Made by a program: the position numbers and the translations under genes. The notes beneath the pieces were generated by a model. That model did no database searches. It was not told the DNA's origin and was given only the letters and a program-made list of their open reading frames with translations. A stretch of DNA of 64,000 nt, from assembly GCA_034519515.1 (NCBI GenBank), contig JAXHOK010000059.1, positions 182,117 through 246,116 of the forward strand. The letters run 5' to 3'. Position 1 is the stretch's first letter, and each line of letters opens with the position of its first letter. The DNA is from Arcicella sp034519515. Lineage in GTDB: Bacteria > Bacteroidota > Bacteroidia > Cytophagales > Spirosomataceae. Positions 36,341 to 44,459 of the stretch are shown here, piece after piece.

Positions 36341-37877
36341 GAGATTTACGATAATTTAGTTTTCTATGAGTTATTCCAGTTAATTCTACGTTAATATTTT
36401 TGCTTTTCGCTGTTTTAGCAAAGTCTTCGATGATATTGAAAATGTCAAAATCAATGAAGTCAACGGAAGTTCCATCAATATAGACCGTATCATTTTCTTT
36501 GATGGTAGTAAATAATTGTACCAACGCCGCTCGATTATAAAAAAACACATCTTTATTAAATTTTATCAAAATAGTGTTGCCTTCTCGATAAGACGAAATG
36601 GAAGTTTTGAAATTATTATAAACCACATAACCCAGTCCAATAGCTAATCCGATGCCTATTCCTTTCAATAAATCGGTAAAAACAATGGCAACGACTGTAA
36701 TCAAAAAAGGAATGAACTGGTCTTGTCCATCTTTGTAGATGCTTTTGAAAACCTCGGGTTTTGCCAATTTATACCCCACCATAATCAACACCGCAGCCAG
36801 AGCCGCCAGCGGGATTTTATTGAGCATATTCGGAATAAAAATCACACAAATCAGCAGGAATATACCGTGAAAAATGGCGGATATTTTGGTTTGTCCACCA
36901 GCTTCCACGTTGGCAGATGTTCGCACAACCACTTGCGTTATGGGGATTCCCCCAACCAATCCCGACACAATATTACCCACGCCCTGAGCCAATAATTCAC
37001 GATTAGTGGGCGTGATTCTCTTTTGGGGATCAAGTTTGTCGGCAGCGTCCACGCACAAAAGCGTTTCCAAGCTGGCAATTACTGCCAAAATCATTGCCGT
37101 TTTCCAGACAATCGGATTAGAAAGTCCTTTCCAGTCGGGAAAGGTGAAAAAACCAAAAAAATCGCTTGGTGAGGCAGTTACGGGCAGTCTAACTAAATGT
37201 TCTGCTTGTAATTTTACATCAGCGGGTAGCAATTCGTTGATAATGATACCCAATATCACGCAAATCAACGAGCCAGGAATTTGGTTGATTATGTTAATTT
37301 TTTTGATGAATTTTTGATCCCAAAGTATCAAAACTGCCAAACAAACTGTACCAATCAAAAAGGCACTATAATTAATAAAATCAAAGACTTTTAGTAGTTC
37401 TGTGAAGGTATTTTCACCATCGGATTGGAAAAAACTAAGATCACCTTCATAGTCTTTATCAATGCCAAAAGCGTGGGAAAACTGTTTCAGAATGATAATA
37501 ATTCCAATGGCTGCCAACATTCCTTTGATAACGGAAGACGGAAAATAAAAGGCAATTTTACCCGCCCCGATATACGATAAAATGATTTGGAAAATCCCCG
37601 CCAAAACCACCGAAACCAAGAATAAATCAAAACTTTGTAGGTCTTGGATAGCCACCAAAACGATAACCGTCAGCCCCGCCGCTGGTCCACTCACGCCCAA
37701 AGACGAACCACTAATACTTCCCACCACAATTCCGCCCACAATTCCCGCAATAATTCCCGCAAATAATGGTGCTCCTGAAGCCAAAGAAATACCCAAACAG
37801 AGCGGCAGAGCCACTAAAAACACAACTAAACCCGCCATGAGGTCGTTGCTGAGGTAATTTTCAGATTTGTTTTTCAT
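36306..37877 (-). CDS. SulP-family anion (probably bicarbonate) transporter, copy 1
   Basis: The ATG at 37877 (MKNKSENYLSNDLMAGLVVF) is preferred over one at 37910. About 523 residues. The N-terminal SulP motif VVFLVALPLCLGISLASGAP and SGPAAGLTVIVLVAI are clear; about twelve membrane segments follow, then a cytoplasmic STAS domain (VYIDGTSVDFIDFDIFNIIEDF). The STAS ends within the carbonic anhydrase start, overlapping by 35 bases. SulP members carry sulfate or bicarbonate (BicA). The coupling to carbonic anhydrase points to bicarbonate. A paralogue is encoded at 38618-40207. Confidence 0.9.
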   Translation of the reverse strand: MKNKSENYLSNDLMAGLVVFLVALPLCLGISLASGAPLFAGIIAGIVGGIVVGSISGSSLGVSGPAAGLTVIVLVAIQDLQSFDLFLVSVVLAGIFQIILSYIGAGKIAFYFPSSVIKGMLAAIGIIIILKQFSHAFGIDKDYEGDLSFFQSDGENTFTELLKVFDFINYSAFLIGTVCLAVLILWDQKFIKKINIINQIPGSLICVILGIIINELLPADVKLQAEHLVRLPVTASPSDFFGFFTFPDWKGLSNPIVWKTAMILAVIASLETLLCVDAADKLDPQKRITPTNRELLAQGVGNIVSGLVGGIPITQVVVRTSANVEAGGQTKISAIFHGIFLLICVIFIPNMLNKIPLAALAAVLIMVGYKLAKPEVFKSIYKDGQDQFIPFLITVVAIVFTDLLKGIGIGLAIGLGYVVYNNFKTSISSYREGNTILIKFNKDVFFYNRAALVQLFTTIKENDTVYIDGTSVDFIDFDIFNIIEDFAKTAKSKNINVELTGITHRKLNYRKSHAIISKTAVSQ

Positions 37878-37945
37878 AAATAAAATATTGTTAACAGAAA
37901 GGATAGGCAAATTTGATGGATATGAAATATTGGTCAGATGGTTTA

Positions 37946-38109
37946 GAAGCCGTTTTAAAATATATTCTGAATAAAGTCAGATTGTATTTTTTGAGTAGCG
38001 GAATCATATTTTTTTAAGGAATATACAGCGTATCTTGTGTAAAAAATATGGTTTCGATAGTCAGAATAAGACAATCAGGATTTGCCGTAAGATATTTTAA
38101 AACGGCTTC
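37946..38109. mobile_element. Miniature inverted-repeat element (MITE), copy 1, 164 bp
   Basis: Terminal inverted repeats of 18 bp, GAAGCCGTTTTAAAATAT, bounded by direct TTA duplications at 37943-37945 and 38110-38112. The interior is an extended imperfect palindrome with no gene. A second copy in the opposite orientation is at 47237-47594. It lies in the 364-base gap upstream of the SulP copy 1 gene, which otherwise holds only a direct repeat GTAAATCTTAAAAAAA (38138 and 38216) and a small hairpin TTGGTG/CACCAA at 38163-38178. Confidence 0.85.
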
Positions 38110-38241
38110 TTAATAGTCTTTCTGCCAATTTTTCATGGTAAATCTTAAAAAAAGCGCCCTTATTGGTGTTTTCACCAACAAGTCAGACTCCATTTTGTCA
38201 TAGAAATCAAAGGCAGTAAATCTTAAAAAAATCTGGAAAAA

Positions 38242-38541
38242 TTAGACCTCGGGAGGGGGGCAATTAATGGAGACAATGACCTGTTTGTAAGGTCTATGGG
38301 TATATTTTGAAGAAAAAGAAGAATTTTGAGGAGATAAAATAGATTGAAAAATAATGGATTTGTGAGTCTGCAAAATTTTATCTACTTCTATTTTCTCATC
38401 CAAATCATCGGATTCATTATCGTCAACTAATTTGATATTTTCTAATAATTCGATTTTCTCGAAACACAGTTTTACTAACTCCTCAAATGTTGAGCAAGTA
38501 AAACAGAAGAAAACGGACAGTATGATAAGCTGACGTATCAA
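38242..38541 (-). CDS. Small secreted protein of unknown function (99 aa)
   Basis: A signal-peptide-like N-terminus (MIRQLIILSVFFCFTCS) is followed by an acidic helical stretch (LVDDNESDDLDEKIEVDK) and a C-terminus rich in Ser/Tyr ending INCPPPEV. It lies 76 bases downstream of the second SulP gene on the same strand and could be co-transcribed. I do not recognise the family; similar short periplasmic proteins with a terminal proline cluster occur near metal or anion transporters in Bacteroidota (recollection, not verified). Could be lineage-specific. Confidence 0.55.
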   Translation of the reverse strand: MIRQLIILSVFFCFTCSTFEELVKLCFEKIELLENIKLVDDNESDDLDEKIEVDKILQTHKSIIFQSILSPQNSSFSSKYTHRPYKQVIVSINCPPPEV

Positions 38542-38617
38542 AGATTTGTTTTGTGATGGTTATAAAATTATAATCATCACAAAACTATGAAAAAAGAACT
38601 TAAGTCAATATTTTATC

Positions 38618-40207
38618 TTATATTATCACCATTTTTTTTATTCTTGCGGCAGCTTTATGATTTGAAAAAGCCGTATGACCTTCATATCCGATGATATTAA
38701 CAGTTCCTCCGTTATTCGCATATTCCTGAGAAAAACGATGCAAATTTTCCATGACAGAATGATCAATCAAATCTGTATTTTTTAAATCAATCGTAACTTT
38801 TAGTCCCGACGGAATGGCATCTAATTTATTTTTAATACCTAAATAATTACTAAAAACGGCTGATTTACTGATTTCCACTAAATATTCGTCATCTGTAAAT
38901 GATACCTCAGTTGGGGCTTTGAAAATAGAGGAAAACGAACGACCTGTTGCCAAGTTGATAATAATATTCAGTACAATTCCTGCAGCAATTCCTACTAATA
39001 AATCTTTGTAGAGAGTAAAGAAGATTGTAACCAAGAAAATCATCAGTTGATCCGTCCCGATTTTGAAAATACGGATAAATTCTCGAGGATGTGCCAATTT
39101 GATACCTACTGAAATCAACATAGCTGCCAAAGCAGTGTTAGGAATCAACTCTATTAGATGAGAAGCAAACAAAACAAATACTAAAATAAAAAGTCCATGA
39201 AAGAAATTTGCCCATCGGGTCTTGGCTCCGTTACTTACATTGGAAGAACTGCGAGCTACTTCCGAAATCATAGGAAGCCCTCCGAAAATAGAAGCCACAA
39301 TATTACCAAAACCCAAAGCCATCAAATCTTTATTAGTATCTGATTTACGTCGAAAAGGGTCTAACATATCAATCGCCTTCACGGTCAATAAAGATTCCAA
39401 TGACCCCACCAGAGCAAACATAATGACATATTTGATGAAAACGCTCGTTTGTGCTACACCCCCGAAGTCGATATTTATTTTTATACTTTCCAATAAATTT
39501 CCGATATGCACCAGTGCGTAGGCGGGTTCAGTAGTCTGGAATTCAAGCATCAGTTCGGCAGGAATCGCAAACATCAATACTGCCAAAGCAGCAGGTATTT
39601 TTCGGATAGGATGATTGATAAAGGGCCAAACGAGCATGATAGTCAAACAAACCAGTCCAACTAATGTAGCTTGTGGGGCGGCATGAGTAATAAAAGTAGG
39701 AATTGCTGATAATAATTGTAGGGGAGATTTTCCTTTCGCCAAAGATGGTACTACTTGCAACAAAACAGGAATTTGTTTAGCAATGATAATGATTCCGATA
39801 GCTGCCAACATTCCATGAATGGCTGAAAGTGGAAAGAAGTCAGCTAATTTACCTAATTTGAAAACCCCAAAAAGGATTTGAATAACACCAGCCACGGCAA
39901 CAGCACCCAAAGTATAATGCCAGCCTATTTCGCCTCCGCCAAAATCTGCCACTGCTCCCGCCACAATAACGATAAGCCCTGCGGCAGGTCCTTTAATAGT
40001 AAGCCGAGAACCCATCATCAAACTTACCACAATACCTCCAATAATTGCTGTAATGAGTCCCATGATAGGGGGGAAATCGGATGCTTTAGCGATTCCTAAA
40101 CTCAGAGGGAGAGCTAACAGAAAAACAATAAACCCAGAGATAGCATCGGAAGCAAAGTTTTCTTTCAGACCAGTAATCCCATCTTTTGGTATTGACGATT
40201 TAGACAT
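38618..40207 (-). CDS. SulP-family anion (probably bicarbonate) transporter, copy 2
   Basis: 529 residues with the family signature VFLLALPLSLGIAKASDFPP, KGPAAGLIVIVAGAV, and FGGLPMISEVARSSSNVSNG. About twelve membrane segments precede a STAS domain (LKVTIDLKNTDLIDHSVMENL). The alignment with copy 1 extends over the whole length, so the two are clear but divergent paralogues. It has its own upstream gap of 287 bases. A small secreted protein gene and a MITE separate it from copy 1. Confidence 0.9.
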   Translation of the reverse strand: MSKSSIPKDGITGLKENFASDAISGFIVFLLALPLSLGIAKASDFPPIMGLITAIIGGIVVSLMMGSRLTIKGPAAGLIVIVAGAVADFGGGEIGWHYTLGAVAVAGVIQILFGVFKLGKLADFFPLSAIHGMLAAIGIIIIAKQIPVLLQVVPSLAKGKSPLQLLSAIPTFITHAAPQATLVGLVCLTIMLVWPFINHPIRKIPAALAVLMFAIPAELMLEFQTTEPAYALVHIGNLLESIKINIDFGGVAQTSVFIKYVIMFALVGSLESLLTVKAIDMLDPFRRKSDTNKDLMALGFGNIVASIFGGLPMISEVARSSSNVSNGAKTRWANFFHGLFILVFVLFASHLIELIPNTALAAMLISVGIKLAHPREFIRIFKIGTDQLMIFLVTIFFTLYKDLLVGIAAGIVLNIIINLATGRSFSSIFKAPTEVSFTDDEYLVEISKSAVFSNYLGIKNKLDAIPSGLKVTIDLKNTDLIDHSVMENLHRFSQEYANNGGTVNIIGYEGHTAFSNHKAAARIKKMVII

Positions 40208-40494
40208 ACAGAATGATTAATAAAGTTTGAATGTGAAAAGGGCTTCCAGATTTCAACAAATTATTAAATTATTATAACCTGATAACATGGAGATTTAATA
40301 AATGTTAAAAGTTCGACAAAGATAACGCTACTACCTTGGATTACAGGTATTAAAATTATAACCAAGACACATTATTCAAAAATTTTGGTTTTTTGCGGAG
40401 TGAAAATTGATGCAGTAAATTTTCTGGGAAAGGAATATTTTTTGCCTTTGTTGGTTGAAAACCACAACAAAGGCAGTGATTATCTGATTATCAA

Positions 40495-41274
40495 CTACTC
40501 AAACACCTTTTTTATCAAAATATCAAACACTTCAATCAAAATCAAAATAATTACAATCCATTCGAGGCGAGTTGATTCTCGGTTTTGTAACAAATCTGTG
40601 AAAAGTGTTAGGTTATCTTGAACAATTTTTAGTTTATAATCAATGTCTTGATAACGCATTTTGAGGTCAAGGTTTTTCTTTAAACCCTTGTCAATTCGCT
40701 CCAAATGCTCATTGTCCCAGACAATATCGGGAGCATCAAAAATGTATAAATTATCAATAATACTGTTTTTGATGTTCAGGGTTCTGCCGATAAATTTCAG
40801 CAAATCCCTCTTGGCGTACTTAAAAGTACCCGTTTTTTCCAGTTCGTCGGTGATGACTTTGGTGTCTTTAAAAATCTCGAAGGTCAGGTTTTCATAATGG
40901 TCTAAGGCGACGGATTGACCAATATTCAACATCACAATTCGGATAGAATCGTCCGTAATTTCCGAAACCGTAATGGAATTATATTTCAACACCACCGAAA
41001 CCGAAGGGTCTGTTTGTAAATCAAAATTATCTTCAAAATTGCCCTCTACTTCGTCTTCTGCATAGCTTTTTACAAAACGGAGAAATTCGCTTTTTTCTAA
41101 ATCTGTAAAATCAGCAAAAACCACTACGCCATAACTCAGGATATAGCAATAAGATTCGTTTTCACGTTTGTAAAGCAATTCAGAACTGTTGAACAGCAAG
41201 GCTTGGCTGGCATATTCGTTCCGAAGTTTTTTCAGATTGATAACCTCGGATATTTGGTAAGCTTCTATTTTCAT
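40495..41274 (-). CDS. RMD1/DUF155-family protein
   Basis: 259 residues. The N-terminal part is soluble with the family pattern YILSYGVVVFADFTDLEKSEFL; the middle has VALDHYENLTFEIFKDT; the C-terminus has EWIVIILILIEVFDILIK, a probable membrane anchor. Homologues are yeast Rmd1/Rmd8 and human RMND1 (a mitochondrial translation factor); the bacterial role is unknown. It is apparently monocistronic. Confidence 0.85.
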   Translation of the reverse strand: MKIEAYQISEVINLKKLRNEYASQALLFNSSELLYKRENESYCYILSYGVVVFADFTDLEKSEFLRFVKSYAEDEVEGNFEDNFDLQTDPSVSVVLKYNSITVSEITDDSIRIVMLNIGQSVALDHYENLTFEIFKDTKVITDELEKTGTFKYAKRDLLKFIGRTLNIKNSIIDNLYIFDAPDIVWDNEHLERIDKGLKKNLDLKMRYQDIDYKLKIVQDNLTLFTDLLQNRESTRLEWIVIILILIEVFDILIKKVFE

Positions 41275-41452
41275 ATTCAGCTTTGCGTTGTGAGCTTTGA
41301 GCCGTGAGTTTTAAGAGTGGATAATTATATTGACAAGTACTTGTTAGTCAGTTATTTATTATTCATAAGATGATAAGGTCAGGAATTGGCGGAGATTTTG
41401 CTAAAATGAAGACGAACAGCGGCAAAAAACATAATGCTATGATGGTCGATGG

Positions 41453-41803
41453 TTACTTTTGAACATATTTCATTCCCCATTGTGCCATAGCGGCTAAAAT
41501 GGGCTCTATTTCTTTACCACTTTCGCTCAAACTATATTCGACATAAGGCGGTATTACGGGCAACGCCTTGCGAATAATCAGATTATCTTGTTCCAATTCT
41601 TTCAAATGTTGAATCAACATTTTTTCGGAAATAGCGGGAATAGAACGTTTGATTTCGCTGTATCGCATTTTATCGGCATTACTTAACTCCCACAGAATTA
41701 AGGGTTTCCATCGTCCTCCGATTTTACCGAGTGTGTGTGAAACGGGACATTTATCAATGACCGTCTGTTTATTGAGTTGATTGGTTGAATTTTCTTTGAT
41801 CAT
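41453..41803 (-). CDS. HxlR-family transcriptional regulator
   Basis: 116 residues, a single winged helix: CPVSHTLGKIGGRWKPLILWEL, then RYSEIKRSIPAISEKMLIQHLKEL, and VEYSLSESGKEIEPIL. The CPV cysteine in the N-terminus is the redox or electrophile-sensing Cys of many HxlR members. The gene is divergent from an NmrA-type oxidoreductase, a common HxlR arrangement in which the reductase is the target. A dyad and promoter lie in the 90-base gap. Confidence 0.93.
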   Translation of the reverse strand: MIKENSTNQLNKQTVIDKCPVSHTLGKIGGRWKPLILWELSNADKMRYSEIKRSIPAISEKMLIQHLKELEQDNLIIRKALPVIPPYVEYSLSESGKEIEPILAAMAQWGMKYVQK

Positions 41804-41825
41804 TTCGGTACATACTTTTAGGTAG

Positions 41826-41860
41826 GTACTATTTTATTTGATAGTACAAATATACCTTTG
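41826..41860 (+). promoter_or_regulatory. HxlR operator candidate and NmrA-gene promoter
   Basis: A perfect dyad GTACTAT-N8-ATAGTAC (41826-41847) precedes a Bacteroidota -7 box TACCTTTG (41853-41860), 33 bases before the ATG at 41894. The -33 position reads TATT, a weak match. Binding between the boxes would block transcription. Operator identity is inferred. Confidence 0.6.
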
Positions 41861-41893
41861 CATTATCAAAAAACAAATAAACTATCCAACAAA

Positions 41894-42787
41894 ATGAAAT
41901 ATGTATTAACTGGTTCAATTGGCCATATTAGCAAACCAATCGCCCAACAATTAATTGAAGCAGGACACGAGGTCGCCATCATTACTTCTAATGAAAAAAA
42001 TACCGAAGAAATTAAAAAATTGGGAGCTACTGCTTTGGTGGGTTCGATTGAAGATATAGATTTTCTGTCATCATCTTTTGCAGGAGCAGATGCGGTCTAT
42101 TTGATGATTCCTCCGAAATGGTCGGTTACGGATTGGTATGCTTATCAGCAAGAAGTGGCAAATAATTATGTGGCAGCAATTCAGAAAAATCAGGTACAAA
42201 AAGTGGCGGTTTTGAGTAGTATTGGCACTCACATGGGCAAAGGTGCGGGACCGATTGATGGCTTGGCTTATTTGGAATTAAAATTGAATGAAGTGTCTGA
42301 TATTCAAGCAGTTTACTTACGTCCAAGTTACTTTTTTTACAATTTTTTCAGTATGATTCCATTGATTCAAAATGCTGGATTTATGGGTAGTAATATGCCC
42401 GCTGACCATACACTTGTATTGACGCATACTGCTGATATTGCGGATGTAGCGAGTCAGTATTTATTGGAAGACAAATTCAACGGAAAAGAGGTTGTTTACA
42501 TTTCAAGCGACGTAAAATTGATTTCTGAAATAACTGCTACGCTGGGCGAAAGTATTGGCAAATCAGATTTGGCATGGGTACAATTCACGGACGAACAATC
42601 TTTGGGCGGAATGTTGCAAGCAGGATTGCCCGAAACCATTGCCAATGGCTATACAACAATGGGTTCAGCGATTTCGAGCAAAGAATTGGAAGCAGATTAT
42701 TGGAAAAACGAAGATAAAGTTGCCAAAGGTAAAGTCAGTTTAGCAGATTTTGCGAAGGAGTTTGCAGGGGCTTTTGGGAATAGTTAG
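41894..42787 (+). CDS. NmrA/SDR-type NAD(P)-binding oxidoreductase
   Basis: The ATG at 41894 gives 297 residues starting MKYVLTGSIGHISKPIAQQL, an atypical-SDR nucleotide-binding loop. DAVYLMIPPKW and VQKVAVLSSIGTHMGKGAG follow as in the NAD(P)-binding, NmrA-like branch related to quinone reductase QorB. It is probably controlled by the divergent HxlR regulator and may act in electrophile or quinone detoxification. No catalytic Tyr-Lys pair is obvious. Confidence 0.88.
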   Translation: MKYVLTGSIGHISKPIAQQLIEAGHEVAIITSNEKNTEEIKKLGATALVGSIEDIDFLSSSFAGADAVYLMIPPKWSVTDWYAYQQEVANNYVAAIQKNQVQKVAVLSSIGTHMGKGAGPIDGLAYLELKLNEVSDIQAVYLRPSYFFYNFFSMIPLIQNAGFMGSNMPADHTLVLTHTADIADVASQYLLEDKFNGKEVVYISSDVKLISEITATLGESIGKSDLAWVQFTDEQSLGGMLQAGLPETIANGYTTMGSAISSKELEADYWKNEDKVAKGKVSLADFAKEFAGAFGNS

Positions 42788-42800
42788 TTTTTAGAATGGA

Positions 42801-42991
42801 CTCTCCGTGCCGTTGTTCGGTCTTTTGAATAACAACCCGTGCGATAGCAACGCACCAATTATGAAAATAGGATGATAATTTTTATGAGTAAGGTGTTGAT
42901 TATCAAAAAGATAATATAGTTGGTGGGTTGCTTTCGCTCGTGTTGTGGGCTTGGGCAGCCCCGTAAAAACACGCCACAACGGCACGGAGAG
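42801..42991. mobile_element. 191-bp inverted-repeat element, possibly a second MITE type
   Basis: Perfect 15-base ends CTCTCCGTGCCGTTG / CAACGGCACGGAGAG. Inside, a segment around 42826-42852 (AACAACCCGTGCGATAGC) pairs with 42919-42945 at high identity, so the whole element is one long imperfect hairpin. It lies between two convergent genes. No clear target duplication is visible. A structured RNA is an alternative. Confidence 0.6.
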
Positions 42992-43033
42992 ATTTTTACC
43001 GAAAATGAAGACTAATAACGGCTCAATGTAATA

Positions 43034-44212
43034 CTATTTGCAATCAAGTTTTGCATTACTATTAATCATAAATATTGATTGAGATTCTATTAATATGGAT
43101 TTGCAAACTGCCGTGTTACTGTTTGCTGGAATAAAAACGGGCTGAAAGTGTTTTCTAATAATAACATCATTGATGAAGCTGGGTACTTGGTACGTGTCCC
43201 AAATGGTATTGTCAAACCAATTGCCTCCTTCTAATGAGGTGGTTTTATTCAACAATGCAAACCCATATTTTTTAGTAGAAGTATTTATCCATAATTGTCC
43301 AAGGTTTGTTTTTCTGTAATTGTAGAATTTATCTAATGACCGTGCAATAGGGGCTGTAAAATTAGTACCCACGTTAGTTAATTGTGGTCTGTTACGAAAA
43401 GGAGAAACATTGTTCGCACCAAAATATAGTTCACCCCACCCAGTAGCGATATGATTATTTAGTGCTGCTCCAAACCATGAAAAAAAGAATTTATTTTCGT
43501 TATAAGTTGTATTATCAACACCAACTGTCGTAGTTGAAAGAATTTGAATTTCCTGTCGGCTACCATTTAATCTATTCAGATAAATGTTGGGACTTTTTGT
43601 TTGAAACCAATAGTCGAATTCAGACAAGGTATGATAATTATTAAGCATTACGAGGAAACTTTCATACAGATAAAAATCAGTTGGTAAAAAGGGTGAATTT
43701 TGTTGAGGGGTTTCTTTACTCGGGTGCAGTATTTCAATTGGATCGCCTGTATTTCCAATAACACTTAGTCCAATACTATGGGCAAAATTTACAGCAGTTC
43801 TAAGCCTCTGAGCAGTACAACCATCGGAAGTACCACATAAATCAAAAAGTACTCCATCAAAACCATAATTTTTAATGCTTTGTATCCTACTCAATAAATT
43901 TGCATCAGGTACTTCTGTGAGGGTGGGATTACCTAAACCTATATAAAGATACCCGAACATTTTAATTGAATTATTATTGCTTTTAATCAAATCGAAAACT
44001 TGTTTGGACTGCAAATAATTTTGGTGAGAAGCTATATCAATTAAATTACCCCAAACTACATAGTCATATTGTGAAAAGTGAGATGCGGCTTGGCTTGTTG
44101 TTGTAGCACCGTTTATTCCAGAAGGAATGCCGTAGTAGATTAGAAGTTTTTTCGGTAAAATTTGTGCATACGAAATGCTAACCGATAGTAATATAAAAAT
44201 TAGAGTTTTCAT
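43034..44212 (-). CDS. Secreted TIM-barrel, glycoside-hydrolase-like protein
   Basis: 392 residues with a signal peptide (MKTLIFILLSVSISYAQ). The main domain (about 20-300) has a barrel rhythm: LLIYYGIPSGING, YVVWGNLIDI, MFGYLYIGLGNP, and GFDGVLFDLCGTS with an Asp expected at a barrel strand end. It resembles glycosidase-like or spherulin-4-like folds; the catalytic residues are not certain. The C-terminus (GGNWFDNTIWDTYQVPSFINDV) begins a beta domain common in T9SS cargo but ends soon afterwards without a sorting domain, so it may be truncated. A 191-bp inverted-repeat element lies 42 bases beyond. Confidence 0.6.
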   Translation of the reverse strand: MKTLIFILLSVSISYAQILPKKLLIYYGIPSGINGATTTSQAASHFSQYDYVVWGNLIDIASHQNYLQSKQVFDLIKSNNNSIKMFGYLYIGLGNPTLTEVPDANLLSRIQSIKNYGFDGVLFDLCGTSDGCTAQRLRTAVNFAHSIGLSVIGNTGDPIEILHPSKETPQQNSPFLPTDFYLYESFLVMLNNYHTLSEFDYWFQTKSPNIYLNRLNGSRQEIQILSTTTVGVDNTTYNENKFFFSWFGAALNNHIATGWGELYFGANNVSPFRNRPQLTNVGTNFTAPIARSLDKFYNYRKTNLGQLWINTSTKKYGFALLNKTTSLEGGNWFDNTIWDTYQVPSFINDVIIRKHFQPVFIPANSNTAVCKSILIESQSIFMINSNAKLDCK

Positions 44213-44390
44213 GATTATTATATGATGAAATTTATTTTTTCAACCATTATGATTAGCAATAATTGATTGCCATTCTTTACTGATTTTTAGCAAATTACCC
44301 CCAAAAATATTACTACTACTTTACCAGCCTTAAATACGTTGGACCATAGATAAAAACTCACACAAATGTAATCAAAAACATAAATAAAAA

Positions 44391-44423
44391 AACTTCCCGA
44401 AAGTAAAAATAACCCTCGGGAAG
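44391..44423 (-). terminator. Hairpin past the malic enzyme gene
   Basis: CTTCCCGA / TCGGGAAG arms with a 15-base loop, 37 bases after the malic enzyme stop. It resembles the hairpin at 5606-5640. Confidence 0.5.
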
Positions 44424-44459
44424 CCCATAACTCAGCACTCCGCACTCAAAACTCCAAAA

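Noticed and set aside
42801..43015. Possible integron attC sites
   Set aside because: The hairpin is long, but I could not find convincing RYYYAAC/GTTRRRY core sites and there is no integrase or cassette array in the window.
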